A stretch of DNA of 53,472 bases from an uncultured Clostridia bacterium (GCA_944383245.1 CALWOU010000006.1:1-53472), one strand, 5' to 3'; shown: positions 1 to 8,402, counted from the stretch's first letter. Numbers and translations are program-made. The notes: generated from the letters alone by a model not told the origin.

Positions 1-72
1 TTCAGTCGTTTTAGCAGTGAAGTAAGCGAAAGTGCCACCGAAAGCGAGCATAGCGACCATAGCCACCGCCAT
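1..72 (-). CDS. N-terminus of a SipW-type (TasA/CalY-like) secreted protein, partial
   Basis: Only the first 24 codons are in the window; the gene runs off the left edge. The peptide is a hydrophobic stretch ending in LAFGGTFAYFT followed by AKTTE. This is the hallmark of SipW-dependent signal peptides of TasA/camelysin-like fibre or surface proteins (a hydrophobic core, then G-T-x-A-Y/F-F-T). The ATG at 72 is the first Met in frame; an in-frame stop lies at 109-111. The nearest Shine-Dalgarno-like AAAGGA is about 14 bases upstream, longer than ideal, and lies in a predicted helix of the leader. The family call is an inference from the signal peptide alone, and the mature protein is not visible. 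Confidence 0.6.
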   Translation of the reverse strand, partial: MAVAMVAMLAFGGTFAYFTAKTTE

Positions 73-282
73 TATAAACGGGCTCGTCCTTTCAATCCTT
101 AACTCGATCTACGATAGACGTACGGCTTGAAAGGACTTCGCCCGAGGGTAGGCTTCGCCAATATGCCCATTAAACTAACCAATTCGGCCATTAGCTAGAT
201 TGCACACAAGTGTGCAATCGTAAGCCTTTTTGCCGATTGGTTCACTTTTATGAGGGGACACCCGATGGGTATTTCCCCTCAT
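73..282 (-). promoter_or_regulatory. Structured 5' leader of the SipW-type gene
   Basis: This stretch has three strong hairpins and is less AT-rich than the flanking DNA. The hairpin nearest the gene pairs 86-95 with 127-136 (10 bp, perfect) and is extended by 79-83 with 140-144; its 3' arm contains the gene's only AAAGGA ribosome-binding-like sequence. The second pairs 177-188 with 232-242 (11 bp, one bulge) and encloses a 10-bp hairpin 198-207/210-219. The third pairs 252-257 with 275-280 and 260-263 with 267-270. The arrangement suggests a regulatory leader that controls translation. I do not recognise a named riboswitch class. Confidence 0.5.
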
Positions 283-415
283 TACTCCCTTTCCAATAGG
301 TTACAGATTTTTAAAATAATTTTATTTATTGTTAGATTACGCACTGTTTAATCAAAATTTGATTACTTGTAAGATAAGTTGTATATTTAATAATTTTATT
401 ATTAAATGGAAAATT

Positions 416-1447
416 TTAAACTTCTATGATTTTTAGGTCGTTTGCGTCTTGATATACTATGTGATAGCCCTCGCTTAGCGGGTCGTCTAAATCTATTGGT
501 AGCCACTGATGAAATTTGCCTAATTCTTCTGGTGCGGGGGAATTGTAATTTGCTTTCACTGCGTAGCAAATGTATTTCATTTTATCGTTTTCATAAATTG
601 CACCAATTGAATACGATTGAGAGTTGTCGTCAACTTTCACAAACTTGCTATTTTCAATAAGTTTATTAAGTTCATCGTCTGGAGGGTAATTTTCAAAAAT
701 ATATTCAAATTGAGGGATTATTGAATTTATAATAGATTTATTGTCAATTTTTATATTTTCTTCATTGTCACTTTTTAAAACGGGCGAATTATTCTCATTT
801 TGCACAAACGTTTCACTGTTTCTATTTGTTTCAACATAATTTTTCTGATTTTTTTCGTTTGTTTCTTTTAAATTAAAGTCATTTTCATCTGGTTTAGAGT
901 AAAAAGTTTCCTTATAAATGCAATGCGTGCATTTTTCGCAATCTGAATCCTCACCACAATTTATTTTACTAGTTTCAATAGAATTTGTGTTTAAATTTGA
1001 ATAATTTTTGTTGTTTTCATTATTTAAATCTATGGAATTTTCTTCATCTAAACTTCCATTACTTTCATACAAATTTTGTTCACTAAATGAATTGTTTTCA
1101 GAAAAAACTGAACTATCGTCAAAATAGTAGCCTGCATAAGTTCCGCCAGCAATCACAACTTCATTATTTTTTTCTTTATCTATAACCGCACAATAAAAAT
1201 CTTCATTCATATCAAAATTTTGTTGAATTTTCCCCTCGTAATAGCCACTTTTTTTAGTTAAATTGGCGCTATACACTTGATTCCTATAATAAATTCCTAA
1301 TTTTGAATTGAAATTTAGCGCGTCGATATTATACAATCTAAGTTTTAAAGTGAGTGTATTGTTGTCGCTAGTTAGAGTTAAAATTCCACGACCTGCGCGG
1401 GGGTTGTGTGAGTTTAATTCGGATAATATTATCGTTTTACTTTTCAT
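416..1447 (-). CDS. Asn-rich hypothetical protein with a four-Cys cluster
   Basis: 343 residues, function unknown. The N-terminal 110 residues look like a compact beta-rich domain. Residues about 115-245 are low-complexity, rich in Asn, Glu and Ser, and contain a cysteine cluster (CGEDSDCEKCTHC) that could bind metal. The C-terminal 100 residues form a second domain ending in YQDANDLKIIEV. The two-domain layout joined by an acidic, Cys-containing linker recalls clostridial proteins annotated only with domains of unknown function. No signal peptide or membrane segment is visible. The start has no clear Shine-Dalgarno, but TAAAAT (1454-1459) lies exactly six bases before the ATG, so the mRNA may be leaderless. 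The low-complexity linker resembles neighbouring DNA in base use, so transfer is not suggested. Confidence 0.6.
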   Translation of the reverse strand: MKSKTIILSELNSHNPRAGRGILTLTSDNNTLTLKLRLYNIDALNFNSKLGIYYRNQVYSANLTKKSGYYEGKIQQNFDMNEDFYCAVIDKEKNNEVVIAGGTYAGYYFDDSSVFSENNSFSEQNLYESNGSLDEENSIDLNNENNKNYSNLNTNSIETSKINCGEDSDCEKCTHCIYKETFYSKPDENDFNLKETNEKNQKNYVETNRNSETFVQNENNSPVLKSDNEENIKIDNKSIINSIIPQFEYIFENYPPDDELNKLIENSKFVKVDDNSQSYSIGAIYENDKMKYICYAVKANYNSPAPEELGKFHQWLPIDLDDPLSEGYHIVYQDANDLKIIEV

Positions 1448-1453
1448 ACTTCT

Positions 1454-1459
1454 ATTTTA
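1454..1459 (-). promoter_or_regulatory. -10 box giving a possible leaderless transcript for 416-1447
   Basis: TAAAAT on the minus strand ends seven bases before the A of the ATG at 1447. The -35 region at 17-bp spacing (1477-1482) is poor, so this is a weaker member of the leaderless set described in the findings. Confidence 0.4.
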
Positions 1460-1567
1460 TCAACTAATTTTTTAATATATGACAAGAATTTTGTAGATAT
1501 TTAAAAAATTTTGAATGTTTTTAACTTGTTTTGTTGTAATTTTTAAAAATTGAACATAACGAAATGA

Positions 1568-1596
1568 TTGACTTAAATTTCTTGTTATGTTATCAT
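1568..1596 (+). promoter_or_regulatory. Sigma-A promoter of the lipoprotein gene
   Basis: TTGACT at 1568-1573 and TATCAT at 1591-1596 with a 17-bp spacer. The predicted transcript start near 1603 leaves a leader of about 110 bases before the ATG at 1715. Confidence 0.6.
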
Positions 1597-1714
1597 ATAT
1601 AAACGAAAGTTGGCGTCTATTTTTTGTTTGACTTCAACTTTTGTTAGGATTTATCTTTTAAATTTTACAATAAAAGAATATTATAGTTTTAAATGGAAAC
1701 AATTAGAGGAATAT

Positions 1715-3118
1715 ATGAAAAAATTTACTAGAATTTTAATGTGTTTATTGTTATGCGTGTTCACGTTCGGTTTAGTTGCTTGTGGGAGGACAACTGATAA
1801 TTTTGTTTATCCTAATTCGTCTAGTGAAACGTTTGGCAATGGCGGGATGGCAGTTCAGAAAGGCGATTATTTGTATTTTGTGAACGGGTATCTAAGCGCT
1901 GATAGCCAAACTGAAAAAAATGCTAGTTACACTGTTGGCGCACTTATGATTGCAAAACTTGATTCTAACGGCGAAATTATTAGAAACGAAGAGGGTTTGA
2001 TTTCTGATGATTATTATCGCGTGATGTCTGATAGGCTTGCGGGCTTTGAAGCGAGCGAATTATATGTGTACGGCGATTATTTGTATTTCGTTTCTCCTTG
2101 TCAAGAGGATGAAGTCAACGATAGTGGCGATATGGAATGGGCAAAACAGCGCGTGGACTTTTATAGAATAAGGCTAGATAAGTCGGGCGATGTTGAAAGA
2201 ATTTATAGGTCACAAGTTTATAACTCAAATTTAGATTATGCTTATTATGAAGTGAATAATAATGTTTATCTATTAGTTCACGAGCAAGGTGAAAGTTTAA
2301 ATGATGATAGTGCTGAACCAAAATCTGACATATTAACCTGCGTTAGAGTTGGTGGAGAAACAATTGAAATCGCAACTGATGTAAATTCAATTGTGTTAAA
2401 GTCGGACAATTCATATAATGAAATAATTTATTCAACTAGTGTTACAGAGAGTGGGGAAACAACCACAACTCTATACAAATATGATTTATCTTCTAATAAT
2501 AGCGAACAACTCATTAATTTTGATGAAGATGTTGATATAACAGAAGTTACCGCAGGATACATTTATATCACTAAAGAGGGCAGAAACGAGGGCGAGTTGT
2601 TGCGTTCAAGCCTAGATAACATTAATTTTACTCGCGTTTGCTATAGCGGAAATAAAGATAATGTTTTCATTTCTCCAGACGCAAACGTCGTGGTTGCATT
2701 CACAGGCGGAACATTTGAATTTTATCTTTACGGAGATAGCAACGCAAGCCCTATCACAGTCACAGATTCAGATGCAGAAAGCATAACCTTTATTGGATTT
2801 GCAAACGGCAATATGTTCTATCTTGATTCATCAAGCAATTTAAAGTCAATTAGTTATTCAAATGTTTTGTTTAGCCAAACTCCACAAATTTCAACAATTT
2901 TAACATTCTCATCAGACGCAAACACAACATATTTTGATTTAGACCAAGATTATTTGTATTTCTATCAAACGGTTGGTTCGAATAGTTATCTTCATAGAAT
3001 TAGAATAAACAACAATTTGGGCGAAACTGAAGAAATGATTGGCATTTATTTAGAAGATGACATCCCAGAAGAGGAAGAAACCGACGAAACTAACGAAACG
3101 GAAGAATCAAATGCATAG
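1715..3118 (+). CDS. Lipoprotein with beta-propeller-like repeats
   Basis: 467 residues when started at 1715, where AGAGGA precedes the ATG; the frame is open further upstream but that extension has no ribosome binding site. The N-terminus is a lipoprotein signal (MKKFTRILMCLLLCVFTF followed by the lipobox LVAC, Cys at residue 23), so the protein should be anchored outside the membrane. Repeated motifs of the type GDYLYFVNGY, GDYLYFVSP and QDYLYFYQT, spaced along the chain, are typical of DUF5050-like or other beta-propeller proteins. The C-terminus is an acidic tail of Glu, Asp and Thr. Transcribed alone from its own promoter and closed by a terminator. The ligand or partner is unknown. Confidence 0.7.
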   Translation: MKKFTRILMCLLLCVFTFGLVACGRTTDNFVYPNSSSETFGNGGMAVQKGDYLYFVNGYLSADSQTEKNASYTVGALMIAKLDSNGEIIRNEEGLISDDYYRVMSDRLAGFEASELYVYGDYLYFVSPCQEDEVNDSGDMEWAKQRVDFYRIRLDKSGDVERIYRSQVYNSNLDYAYYEVNNNVYLLVHEQGESLNDDSAEPKSDILTCVRVGGETIEIATDVNSIVLKSDNSYNEIIYSTSVTESGETTTTLYKYDLSSNNSEQLINFDEDVDITEVTAGYIYITKEGRNEGELLRSSLDNINFTRVCYSGNKDNVFISPDANVVVAFTGGTFEFYLYGDSNASPITVTDSDAESITFIGFANGNMFYLDSSSNLKSISYSNVLFSQTPQISTILTFSSDANTTYFDLDQDYLYFYQTVGSNSYLHRIRINNNLGETEEMIGIYLEDDIPEEEETDETNETEESNA

Positions 3119-3121
3119 AAA

Positions 3122-3153
3122 TTAAAAAAAGAGTTTTCAAAACTCTTTTTTGT
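3122..3153 (+). terminator. Rho-independent terminator after the lipoprotein gene
   Basis: Hairpin AAAGAGTTTT/AAAACTCTTT followed by a T run, immediately downstream of the stop codon. Confidence 0.8.
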
Positions 3154-3211
3154 TGCGTCCAATTTTTCAATTTTTTAATATTTATTGTTTCGTTGTTATT
3201 GATATATTTAA

Positions 3212-3275
3212 TATTATCGGAAGGATTTGTCTGGAAGCGCTCAAGCAAAGCGCGAGTGGTTACAAGCAAATCCGA
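3212..3275. repeat. Palindromic intergenic repeat, copy 1
   Basis: 64-bp unit repeated identically 84 bp downstream. Inside each unit GGATTTG pairs with CAAATCC and GCGCT with AGCGC, so it can fold into a two-step hairpin. It is clearly more GC-rich than the surrounding intergenic DNA. The unit happens to be open in two frames, but it has no start signal of its own and is treated as non-coding. Confidence 0.75.
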
Positions 3276-3295
3276 GATAATTCAAGCGAAGTCTC

Positions 3296-3359
3296 TATTA
3301 TCGGAAGGATTTGTCTGGAAGCGCTCAAGCAAAGCGCGAGTGGTTACAAGCAAATCCGA
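3296..3359. repeat. Palindromic intergenic repeat, copy 2
   Basis: Second copy of the 64-bp palindromic unit, with no visible differences from copy 1. The 20-bp spacer between copies is unique. Resembles REP/BIME-type or small mobile palindromic elements. Confidence 0.75.
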
Positions 3360-3562
3360 TGTTAATTCAAACGTAATGCCACAATTTATTGTGGTGTTTA
3401 TGAAATAAACATAAAATTTTGCGTTAGTAAAATTTTAACATTACATAGTTAATATTTATGTTTTAAACTAAACATCTTAGTATTTTTTAATTTTAGAACT
3501 TGTTTATATGTTACCTTATTAATGTTTTTTAGGACTAACTATAATTTTTTAAATTGATATAA

Positions 3563-4306
3563 CTATTTTTTCTTTTTATCTTTATCTTTCTTTTTATTAT
3601 CTTTATTAGTTAAAGGGGCTGGTCTAGGTTGAGTCATTCTACGGGCAATCATAATTTTTGTGTCCACAGTAGGAGTGAGTTCTTTACAATATCTAGTTAG
3701 TTTACTAATTAGGTCCTCAAAATCTGCATCTGTAGTTTCAGGGCTGTGTTGATAAATTGTTAAAATATTGGCTTTTGCTTTTACATTGTCAAAATAATTA
3801 GTGTAAGTGTCATTATCAAAAGAATATGTGATTTTTAGTCCAGATGTGTTAACGCTTCTGTACTCTCTGCTGACAGTTTCAATTTTATATGCCGCTTGAA
3901 GTTTTTTAAGGAAAAATTCAGGGTCAAAATTTAATGAAGATATAAACATATCTTTAAAACTATCTATCAAAAATTCTTTGTGTTTCATTAAACTGTCGCT
4001 AGGGCGAATTTGCTTTACAAAATGTTTAAAATTAGTTCGCAAATTATATCTATACACTGTATTTAATTTTTCAGTTGCAAAATTAAGTTCGGTAAATTTT
4101 CCAATTTGAGTTTTAAAAAGCACAATATTGGATTTTTGAAGGTCAAAATTTGGAGTGTCATAAAACGTGCGTGTCTTTTTAATTTTTTCTTCAAATTGCA
4201 TATTATACTTTCCAAAAAAAGCATTCACTTCCAAAACTGCATCTTTCGTCTTTTCATTGAACATTTCAAATCTACGTTTTTGCCTAATTTTATCTAATGG
4301 TCGCAT
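3563..4306 (-). CDS. CYTH-like protein with a Lys-rich tail, function uncertain
   Basis: 247 residues. Residues about 45-60 read TFYDTPNFDLQKSNIVLFK, close to the D-T-P-D-x-x-L-x-x-x-x-x-L-R pattern near the start of CYTH (triphosphate tunnel) domains, and a tail of short beta-strand segments rich in Lys and Arg follows (YRSVNTSGLKITYSF, TKIMIARR). CYTH/VTC proteins hydrolyse or polymerise triphosphates, but the usual EXEXK start motif is not evident, so activity is doubtful. The last 20 residues are a Lys/Asp run that could bind nucleic acid. The start is supported by AAGGGG eight bases upstream of the ATG. The gene stands alone, divergent from the methyltransferase gene at 4546. Could equally be an unrelated hypothetical protein. 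Confidence 0.4.
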   Translation of the reverse strand: MRPLDKIRQKRRFEMFNEKTKDAVLEVNAFFGKYNMQFEEKIKKTRTFYDTPNFDLQKSNIVLFKTQIGKFTELNFATEKLNTVYRYNLRTNFKHFVKQIRPSDSLMKHKEFLIDSFKDMFISSLNFDPEFFLKKLQAAYKIETVSREYRSVNTSGLKITYSFDNDTYTNYFDNVKAKANILTIYQHSPETTDADFEDLISKLTRYCKELTPTVDTKIMIARRMTQPRPAPLTNKDNKKKDKDKKKK

Positions 4307-4533
4307 ATTACCCCTTATAAACTTTAGTGATGAAATAATTTAACAAGAAAATTATATAAAATGTGTTGCAAATATTTAAAATTATATCATCACAATAAAC
4401 TAATAGCAGTTTTGTTGAATTCATACATACTTTTATTTAAGTATTTTCCAACTAAACTTTCTATTATTATAACTATTTTAAATAATTTTTATAAAAAAAT
4501 CAACAAAATCTAGTATTTTGCAAATTTTTTTGC

Positions 4534-4539
4534 TATAAT
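4534..4539 (+). promoter_or_regulatory. -10 box giving a leaderless rsmF transcript
   Basis: Perfect TATAAT, six bases, then the ATG at 4546, so the expected transcript start is the A of the start codon. No Shine-Dalgarno is present. The -35 hexamer at 17-bp spacing (4511-4516) is poor. Confidence 0.5.
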
Positions 4540-4545
4540 AAACGA

Positions 4546-5868
4546 ATGTTTACGTATCCATTAGCATTTTTAGAGCGAATGAAAAGAATTTTAAGCGCAA
4601 CGAAAGATAGTTACGATGAATTTTTGCAATCTTTAAATAAAACAGAACAAAAAGGAATTTATGTTAACACACACAAAATAGACTTACAAAATTTTATAAA
4701 ACTTGCGGACTTTAATCTAGAAAAGATATTATATGAGAAAAATGGATTTTATATAGATAATATAAAGCTTGGTCATCATCCACTTCATCACGCGGGCGCG
4801 TTTTATGTTCAAGACCCTAGCGCTATGTTCACAGTTAACGCTCATAAGTTTAACGGAGATGAAAAAGTTTTAGATATGTGCGCTTCCCCTGGTGGCAAAA
4901 CTATTCAAATTGCAAATAGAATTCCTAATGGCATATTAGTTTCAAACGAAATAAATTTTTCTCGTGCAAAAATTTTATATTCAAATGTTGAACGTATGGG
5001 ATTAAAAAATGTGATAGTTGCAAATGACACACCTAAAAATATAAGTTCAGCTTATGCAAATTGCTTTGACGTTGTTTTGCTCGATGCTCCCTGCAGTGGC
5101 GAGGGAATGTTTAGACGGGGAGAGGAAGTGGTTAACGAGTGGAATGAGGGTTTAATAAAACTTTGTGCTGAGCGCCAAAAGGAAATTTTTAAGTGCGCCG
5201 ATATTTGTTTAAAAACAAATGGCACACTAATTTACTCCACTTGCACGTATGCTTATGAAGAAAACGAGGGGCTGGTAAACTTTATTCTATCAAATTACGA
5301 TTATGAACTTGTTGAGATTTTGTCACCCAAAAATTTTACGCGTGGAATTGATATGCCTGAAGTTGTGAGATTGTATCCACATAAAGTAAGAGGAGAAGGT
5401 CAGTTTGTGGCAGTTTTAAAAAAGAAGAAAGAAAATACTCTAATGCCTGCGCGCAGTCAAAAATTAAAAAATGATAAAAATGCAACAGAATTTATAAAAA
5501 ATAACTTAAATATTCAACTAAATATTAAAAATTATAAAAATTTTTCATATTATGTTTTAGATGAAGATATGATAAAACAAGGAGTTAATTATTTGTCTGT
5601 TGGAGTTAAAGTTGGTGAAATGAGGGGAAATAGTTTTGTGCCTGACCATTTTCTATTTTCCGCTTATGGTAAGTTTTTTAATCAAAAATTAAACTTAAAG
5701 GTATCAGATGAACGAGTTGAAAAATACCTAAAAGGTGAAGAAATTTCAACTAATTTGCGCGAAGGATATGGCTCAATATTGATTGAAAACTGCCCGCTTG
5801 GAGGCTTTAAAATCACAAAAAATGGCTTCAAAAATCACTATCCAAAAGGTTTAAGACGATTAAAATGA
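4546..5868 (+). CDS. rsmF: RsmF-type rRNA (cytosine-C5) methyltransferase
   Basis: 440 residues, NOL1/NOP2/Sun family: transfers methyl from S-adenosylmethionine to C5 of an rRNA cytosine in the cytoplasm. Visible motifs are the SAM-binding loop VLDMCASPGGKT near residue 107, motif IV DAPCSGEGMFRR near residue 180 with its conserved Cys, and the nucleophile motif STCTYAYEENE near residue 230. The C-terminal 150 residues (HYPKGLRRLK at the end) match the RsmF/YebU-type extension that helps bind RNA, which separates it from the shorter RsmB core. The start at 4546 is the first Met in frame and fits the leaderless geometry. Single-gene unit. The exact target base cannot be inferred. Confidence 0.88.
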   Translation: MFTYPLAFLERMKRILSATKDSYDEFLQSLNKTEQKGIYVNTHKIDLQNFIKLADFNLEKILYEKNGFYIDNIKLGHHPLHHAGAFYVQDPSAMFTVNAHKFNGDEKVLDMCASPGGKTIQIANRIPNGILVSNEINFSRAKILYSNVERMGLKNVIVANDTPKNISSAYANCFDVVLLDAPCSGEGMFRRGEEVVNEWNEGLIKLCAERQKEIFKCADICLKTNGTLIYSTCTYAYEENEGLVNFILSNYDYELVEILSPKNFTRGIDMPEVVRLYPHKVRGEGQFVAVLKKKKENTLMPARSQKLKNDKNATEFIKNNLNIQLNIKNYKNFSYYVLDEDMIKQGVNYLSVGVKVGEMRGNSFVPDHFLFSAYGKFFNQKLNLKVSDERVEKYLKGEEISTNLREGYGSILIENCPLGGFKITKNGFKNHYPKGLRRLK

Positions 5869-5994
5869 TATGAATTTAAATAATATTTTTATAAAAAATT
5901 TATAAAAAATGTTAAAATTTATCAAAAAAACCGCTAAAAATGCCGATTTTTTATAAAAAAATGAAAAAATTTTAAATTTTTTTTAAAAAAGGTA

Positions 5995-6023
5995 TTGAAA
6001 AATTGTTTTTCTTGCGTTATAAT
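5995..6023 (+). promoter_or_regulatory. Sigma-A promoter of the coiled-coil gene
   Basis: TTGAAA at 5995-6000, 17-bp spacer, TATAAT at 6018-6023. A conventional AAAAGGAG ribosome binding site follows before the ATG at 6051. Confidence 0.7.
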
Positions 6024-6050
6024 ACTAAAAAACAAAAAGGAGATTGAATT

Positions 6051-7229
6051 ATGGAAGCATGGATGGCATTTGGAAGTATAGTTGCTATTGTTGCTATAGT
6101 ATTAATTGCTGGCGGGCTTATCGCAGTCATTGGTCATATGGTTATCGGTTCTTTTGATACCGATAAAAAACCAAAACAAGTTAAGGATTCTGAGTACACT
6201 CAAGTTAAGCAAATCGAAAACGCAAAAGAAAATAATGTTGTGGTAGAGAATGACTACGATTTTGAAAAACTAGATGAAAGTAAAGCGCAACTTGAAAAAG
6301 AAAAACTTGAAAGTGAAGCAGAAGATGATGATATGCTTTTACTTGAAGATAGCGACGAAAATCCTGAAGAAATCGAAAATCGTCTTAAGGAAGAAAACAA
6401 AACTGTAGAAGAAGATGATGACGATATGTTCGAACTTGATAGTATGCTAGATGAAATTTCAGATGAAGTTACAGACGAAGAAAAGAACAAACTAGACGAA
6501 GAAAAAGTTGAGATGAGTGACGAACTTAAATCTTACAACATTGATGAGGTTATGAACACTTCAGAAGAAACTGAAAACGAAGAAGTTGAAACTGAAGAGG
6601 CTGAAACAGAAGAACCAGCAAATGAAGAAACTCAAGAAGAGAGCGAAGAAGTTGTTGAAACTCAATCAAACGAGCAAGACAGACAAGAAATCGAAGAATT
6701 AAAACGTCAACTTGCAGATCTTAATCGTCAACTTGAAGAAGCAAAACAAGTTAAAGTTGAAGAAATCACAATTGATATGACTGAAGAGCAATGCTTAGAA
6801 CGTTTAGCAACCCTAGAGGAAAGATTAAAAGCAGTTAAACGTGAGTATAAGATTAATGCTAGAGAATATCGCCCATTAAAGAAAGTTGTAAATGACCTTG
6901 AAAAATATCAAACTAAGTATAGAAGAAAAAATGCACAACTTGCAAAGAAAAAAGTTGCATTGTATGCAGTTAATAATTATGTTGACTTAGATAGAGAAAA
7001 AGCGCAAAAGATTGCAGACGAAATCGACTTAGTTGAGGGATTGAAACTCAGTGTTGAACATTGCGAACAAATTATTGAAGCAAATAAAGATAGATATCCA
7101 ATTCTTGAACACACAAATAAAATCTTAGAAGACCAAATCGCAAATATAGAAGCAGATATTGAAACCACAAATAAAACTCTTCAAGCAATTAGAGATAAAA
7201 AAGGTGGAAATCAAGGAGAAGATAAATAA
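6051..7229 (+). CDS. Membrane-anchored acidic coiled-coil protein
   Basis: 392 residues, function unknown. Residues about 5-35 are one hydrophobic transmembrane helix (IVAIVAIVLIAGGLIAVIG). A long, strongly acidic low-complexity region of Glu and Asp follows (about 70-215), then a charged alpha-helical region (about 215-390) rich in heptad-like Leu/Glu/Lys/Arg that should form a coiled coil. With no signal cleavage site and a short N-terminus before the helix, the bulk is probably cytoplasmic, though this is inferred. AAAAGGAG lies seven bases before the ATG. Its own promoter and terminator make it a single-gene unit. A scaffold or cell-division/envelope role is possible but not shown by any motif. 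Confidence 0.65.
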   Translation: MEAWMAFGSIVAIVAIVLIAGGLIAVIGHMVIGSFDTDKKPKQVKDSEYTQVKQIENAKENNVVVENDYDFEKLDESKAQLEKEKLESEAEDDDMLLLEDSDENPEEIENRLKEENKTVEEDDDDMFELDSMLDEISDEVTDEEKNKLDEEKVEMSDELKSYNIDEVMNTSEETENEEVETEEAETEEPANEETQEESEEVVETQSNEQDRQEIEELKRQLADLNRQLEEAKQVKVEEITIDMTEEQCLERLATLEERLKAVKREYKINAREYRPLKKVVNDLEKYQTKYRRKNAQLAKKKVALYAVNNYVDLDREKAQKIADEIDLVEGLKLSVEHCEQIIEANKDRYPILEHTNKILEDQIANIEADIETTNKTLQAIRDKKGGNQGEDK

Positions 7230-7236
7230 TCAAATT

Positions 7237-7261
7237 AAAAAGCCCGTATGGGCTTTTTTGT
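7237..7261 (+). terminator. Rho-independent terminator after 6051-7229
   Basis: Hairpin AAGCCC/GGGCTT with a short loop, followed by TTTTTG. Confidence 0.85.
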
Positions 7262-7393
7262 TTTGTGTAAAAAAACAAAAATATTTAAAAATTTGCTTTA
7301 AATTTAATAAAAAATTAAAAAAATATTAAATTTTAAAAAAATATAAGTTTTTTATTAATTAGAAAAATGAAATGTAAAAAACGAAAAATCGTG

Positions 7394-7399
7394 TATAAT
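7394..7399 (+). promoter_or_regulatory. -10 box giving a leaderless patatin transcript
   Basis: TATAAT, six bases, then the ATG at 7406. It also decides the start codon: the upstream in-frame ATG at 7367 lies before this -10 box and would not be on this transcript. The -35 hexamer is poor. Confidence 0.5.
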
Positions 7400-7405
7400 A
7401 ATGTT

Positions 7406-8248
7406 ATGAGTTTGAAGGATTACATTAAAGAAAGAAAAAAGAAAAAATTTAAAAAGAAATATAAAGTGGGTTTGTGTTTAAGTGGGGGAGGTGCTCGCGG
7501 ATTTTCATTTTTAGGTGCGTTTAAAGCTTTTGAAGATGCTGGAATAGAATTTGATGCAGTTGCGGGGACAAGTGCTGGCAGTATATTTGGTGCAGTTTAT
7601 GCAAGCAAGTTAAGTTATGAAGAGGTGTATGCTAAAACTTCAAAAGTCAAAACAAAAGATTTTAGAAATGCCAAATTAGGTTTTTTACCGTCTAATATGG
7701 ACGGACTTAAACAACTTATTGAATCAACTTTGCCCGTTAAAAAAGTGGAAGAATTATCAATTCCGTTTTATGCTGTAGCGGTGGATTTAAAAACGGGAGA
7801 TGAAATCGTATTTGATAAAGGAACGTTATCTTCAATAATAACGGGCAGTTGTGCAATTCCTGGAGTGTACACGCCTGTTAAATATAAGGGTATGACTTTG
7901 GTGGACGGCGGAATAAGAAATAATATTCCAGCAGATGTTTTGCGTGCACGTGGTTGCGATTTTGTGGTTACGATTGACTGCAATTGCACTCGCGGTGGTG
8001 GTACAAATAGCGATAAATTTATAACTCAATTCACAACTAGTATAGGCATTATGATGGTAAATAATTCGCGTCTTGGTTTAGAGTTAAGTGATATTGTGAT
8101 TTGCCCAGATATGCGAAAATTTAGTTCTTTAAAAATTGTAAATAAGGACGAAATGATAAAAGAAGGTTATCGTGCAACTATGGAGTCTATGCCCGAGATT
8201 GAAAAACTTTTCTTAGGCGAATATAAAAAAATAAGTTTTAAAAATTAA
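7406..8248 (+). CDS. Patatin-like phospholipase
   Basis: 280 residues. A patatin-fold acyl hydrolase with a Ser-Asp catalytic dyad, expected to act on membrane lipids from the cytoplasmic side. Visible: the oxyanion loop LSGGGARGF (about 24-32), the nucleophile elbow GTSAGS (about 53-58) and the catalytic Asp in VDGGIRNNIP (about 165). The N-terminus after the start is a short Lys-rich helix (KERKKKKFKKKYK) that may touch phospholipid. Length fits small bacterial family members of the RssA/YlbK type. The start at 7406 is chosen from the leaderless promoter geometry. The natural substrate is unknown. Confidence 0.88.
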   Translation: MSLKDYIKERKKKKFKKKYKVGLCLSGGGARGFSFLGAFKAFEDAGIEFDAVAGTSAGSIFGAVYASKLSYEEVYAKTSKVKTKDFRNAKLGFLPSNMDGLKQLIESTLPVKKVEELSIPFYAVAVDLKTGDEIVFDKGTLSSIITGSCAIPGVYTPVKYKGMTLVDGGIRNNIPADVLRARGCDFVVTIDCNCTRGGGTNSDKFITQFTTSIGIMMVNNSRLGLELSDIVICPDMRKFSSLKIVNKDEMIKEGYRATMESMPEIEKLFLGEYKKISFKN

Positions 8249-8402
8249 TTGAAATTATATTTAAAATGATATATACTCTTTTTGTTAAATAAAATATTAT
8301 TTAATTAAAAATTTTTTAAAAATTAAAAAATTATTAAAAAAATTTGCTAAAACATAAAAAAACAATGTAAAAATAGTAAAAATTAAAAAAAATTTAAAAC
8401 AA

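Noticed and set aside
1..70. Resemblance to RNase P RNA (AGTGCCACCGAAAG and ACCGCC)
   Set aside because: The rest of the RNase P consensus is missing, and the other strand reads as a clean SipW-type signal peptide.
3150..3408. Two overlapping 71-codon ORFs
   Set aside because: They are produced by the repeated 64-bp palindrome and have no ribosome binding site.
6254..6490. Ser-rich 78-codon ORF on the minus strand
   Set aside because: Antisense of the Glu/Asp-rich region of the coiled-coil gene; an artefact of repeated GAA/GAT codons.
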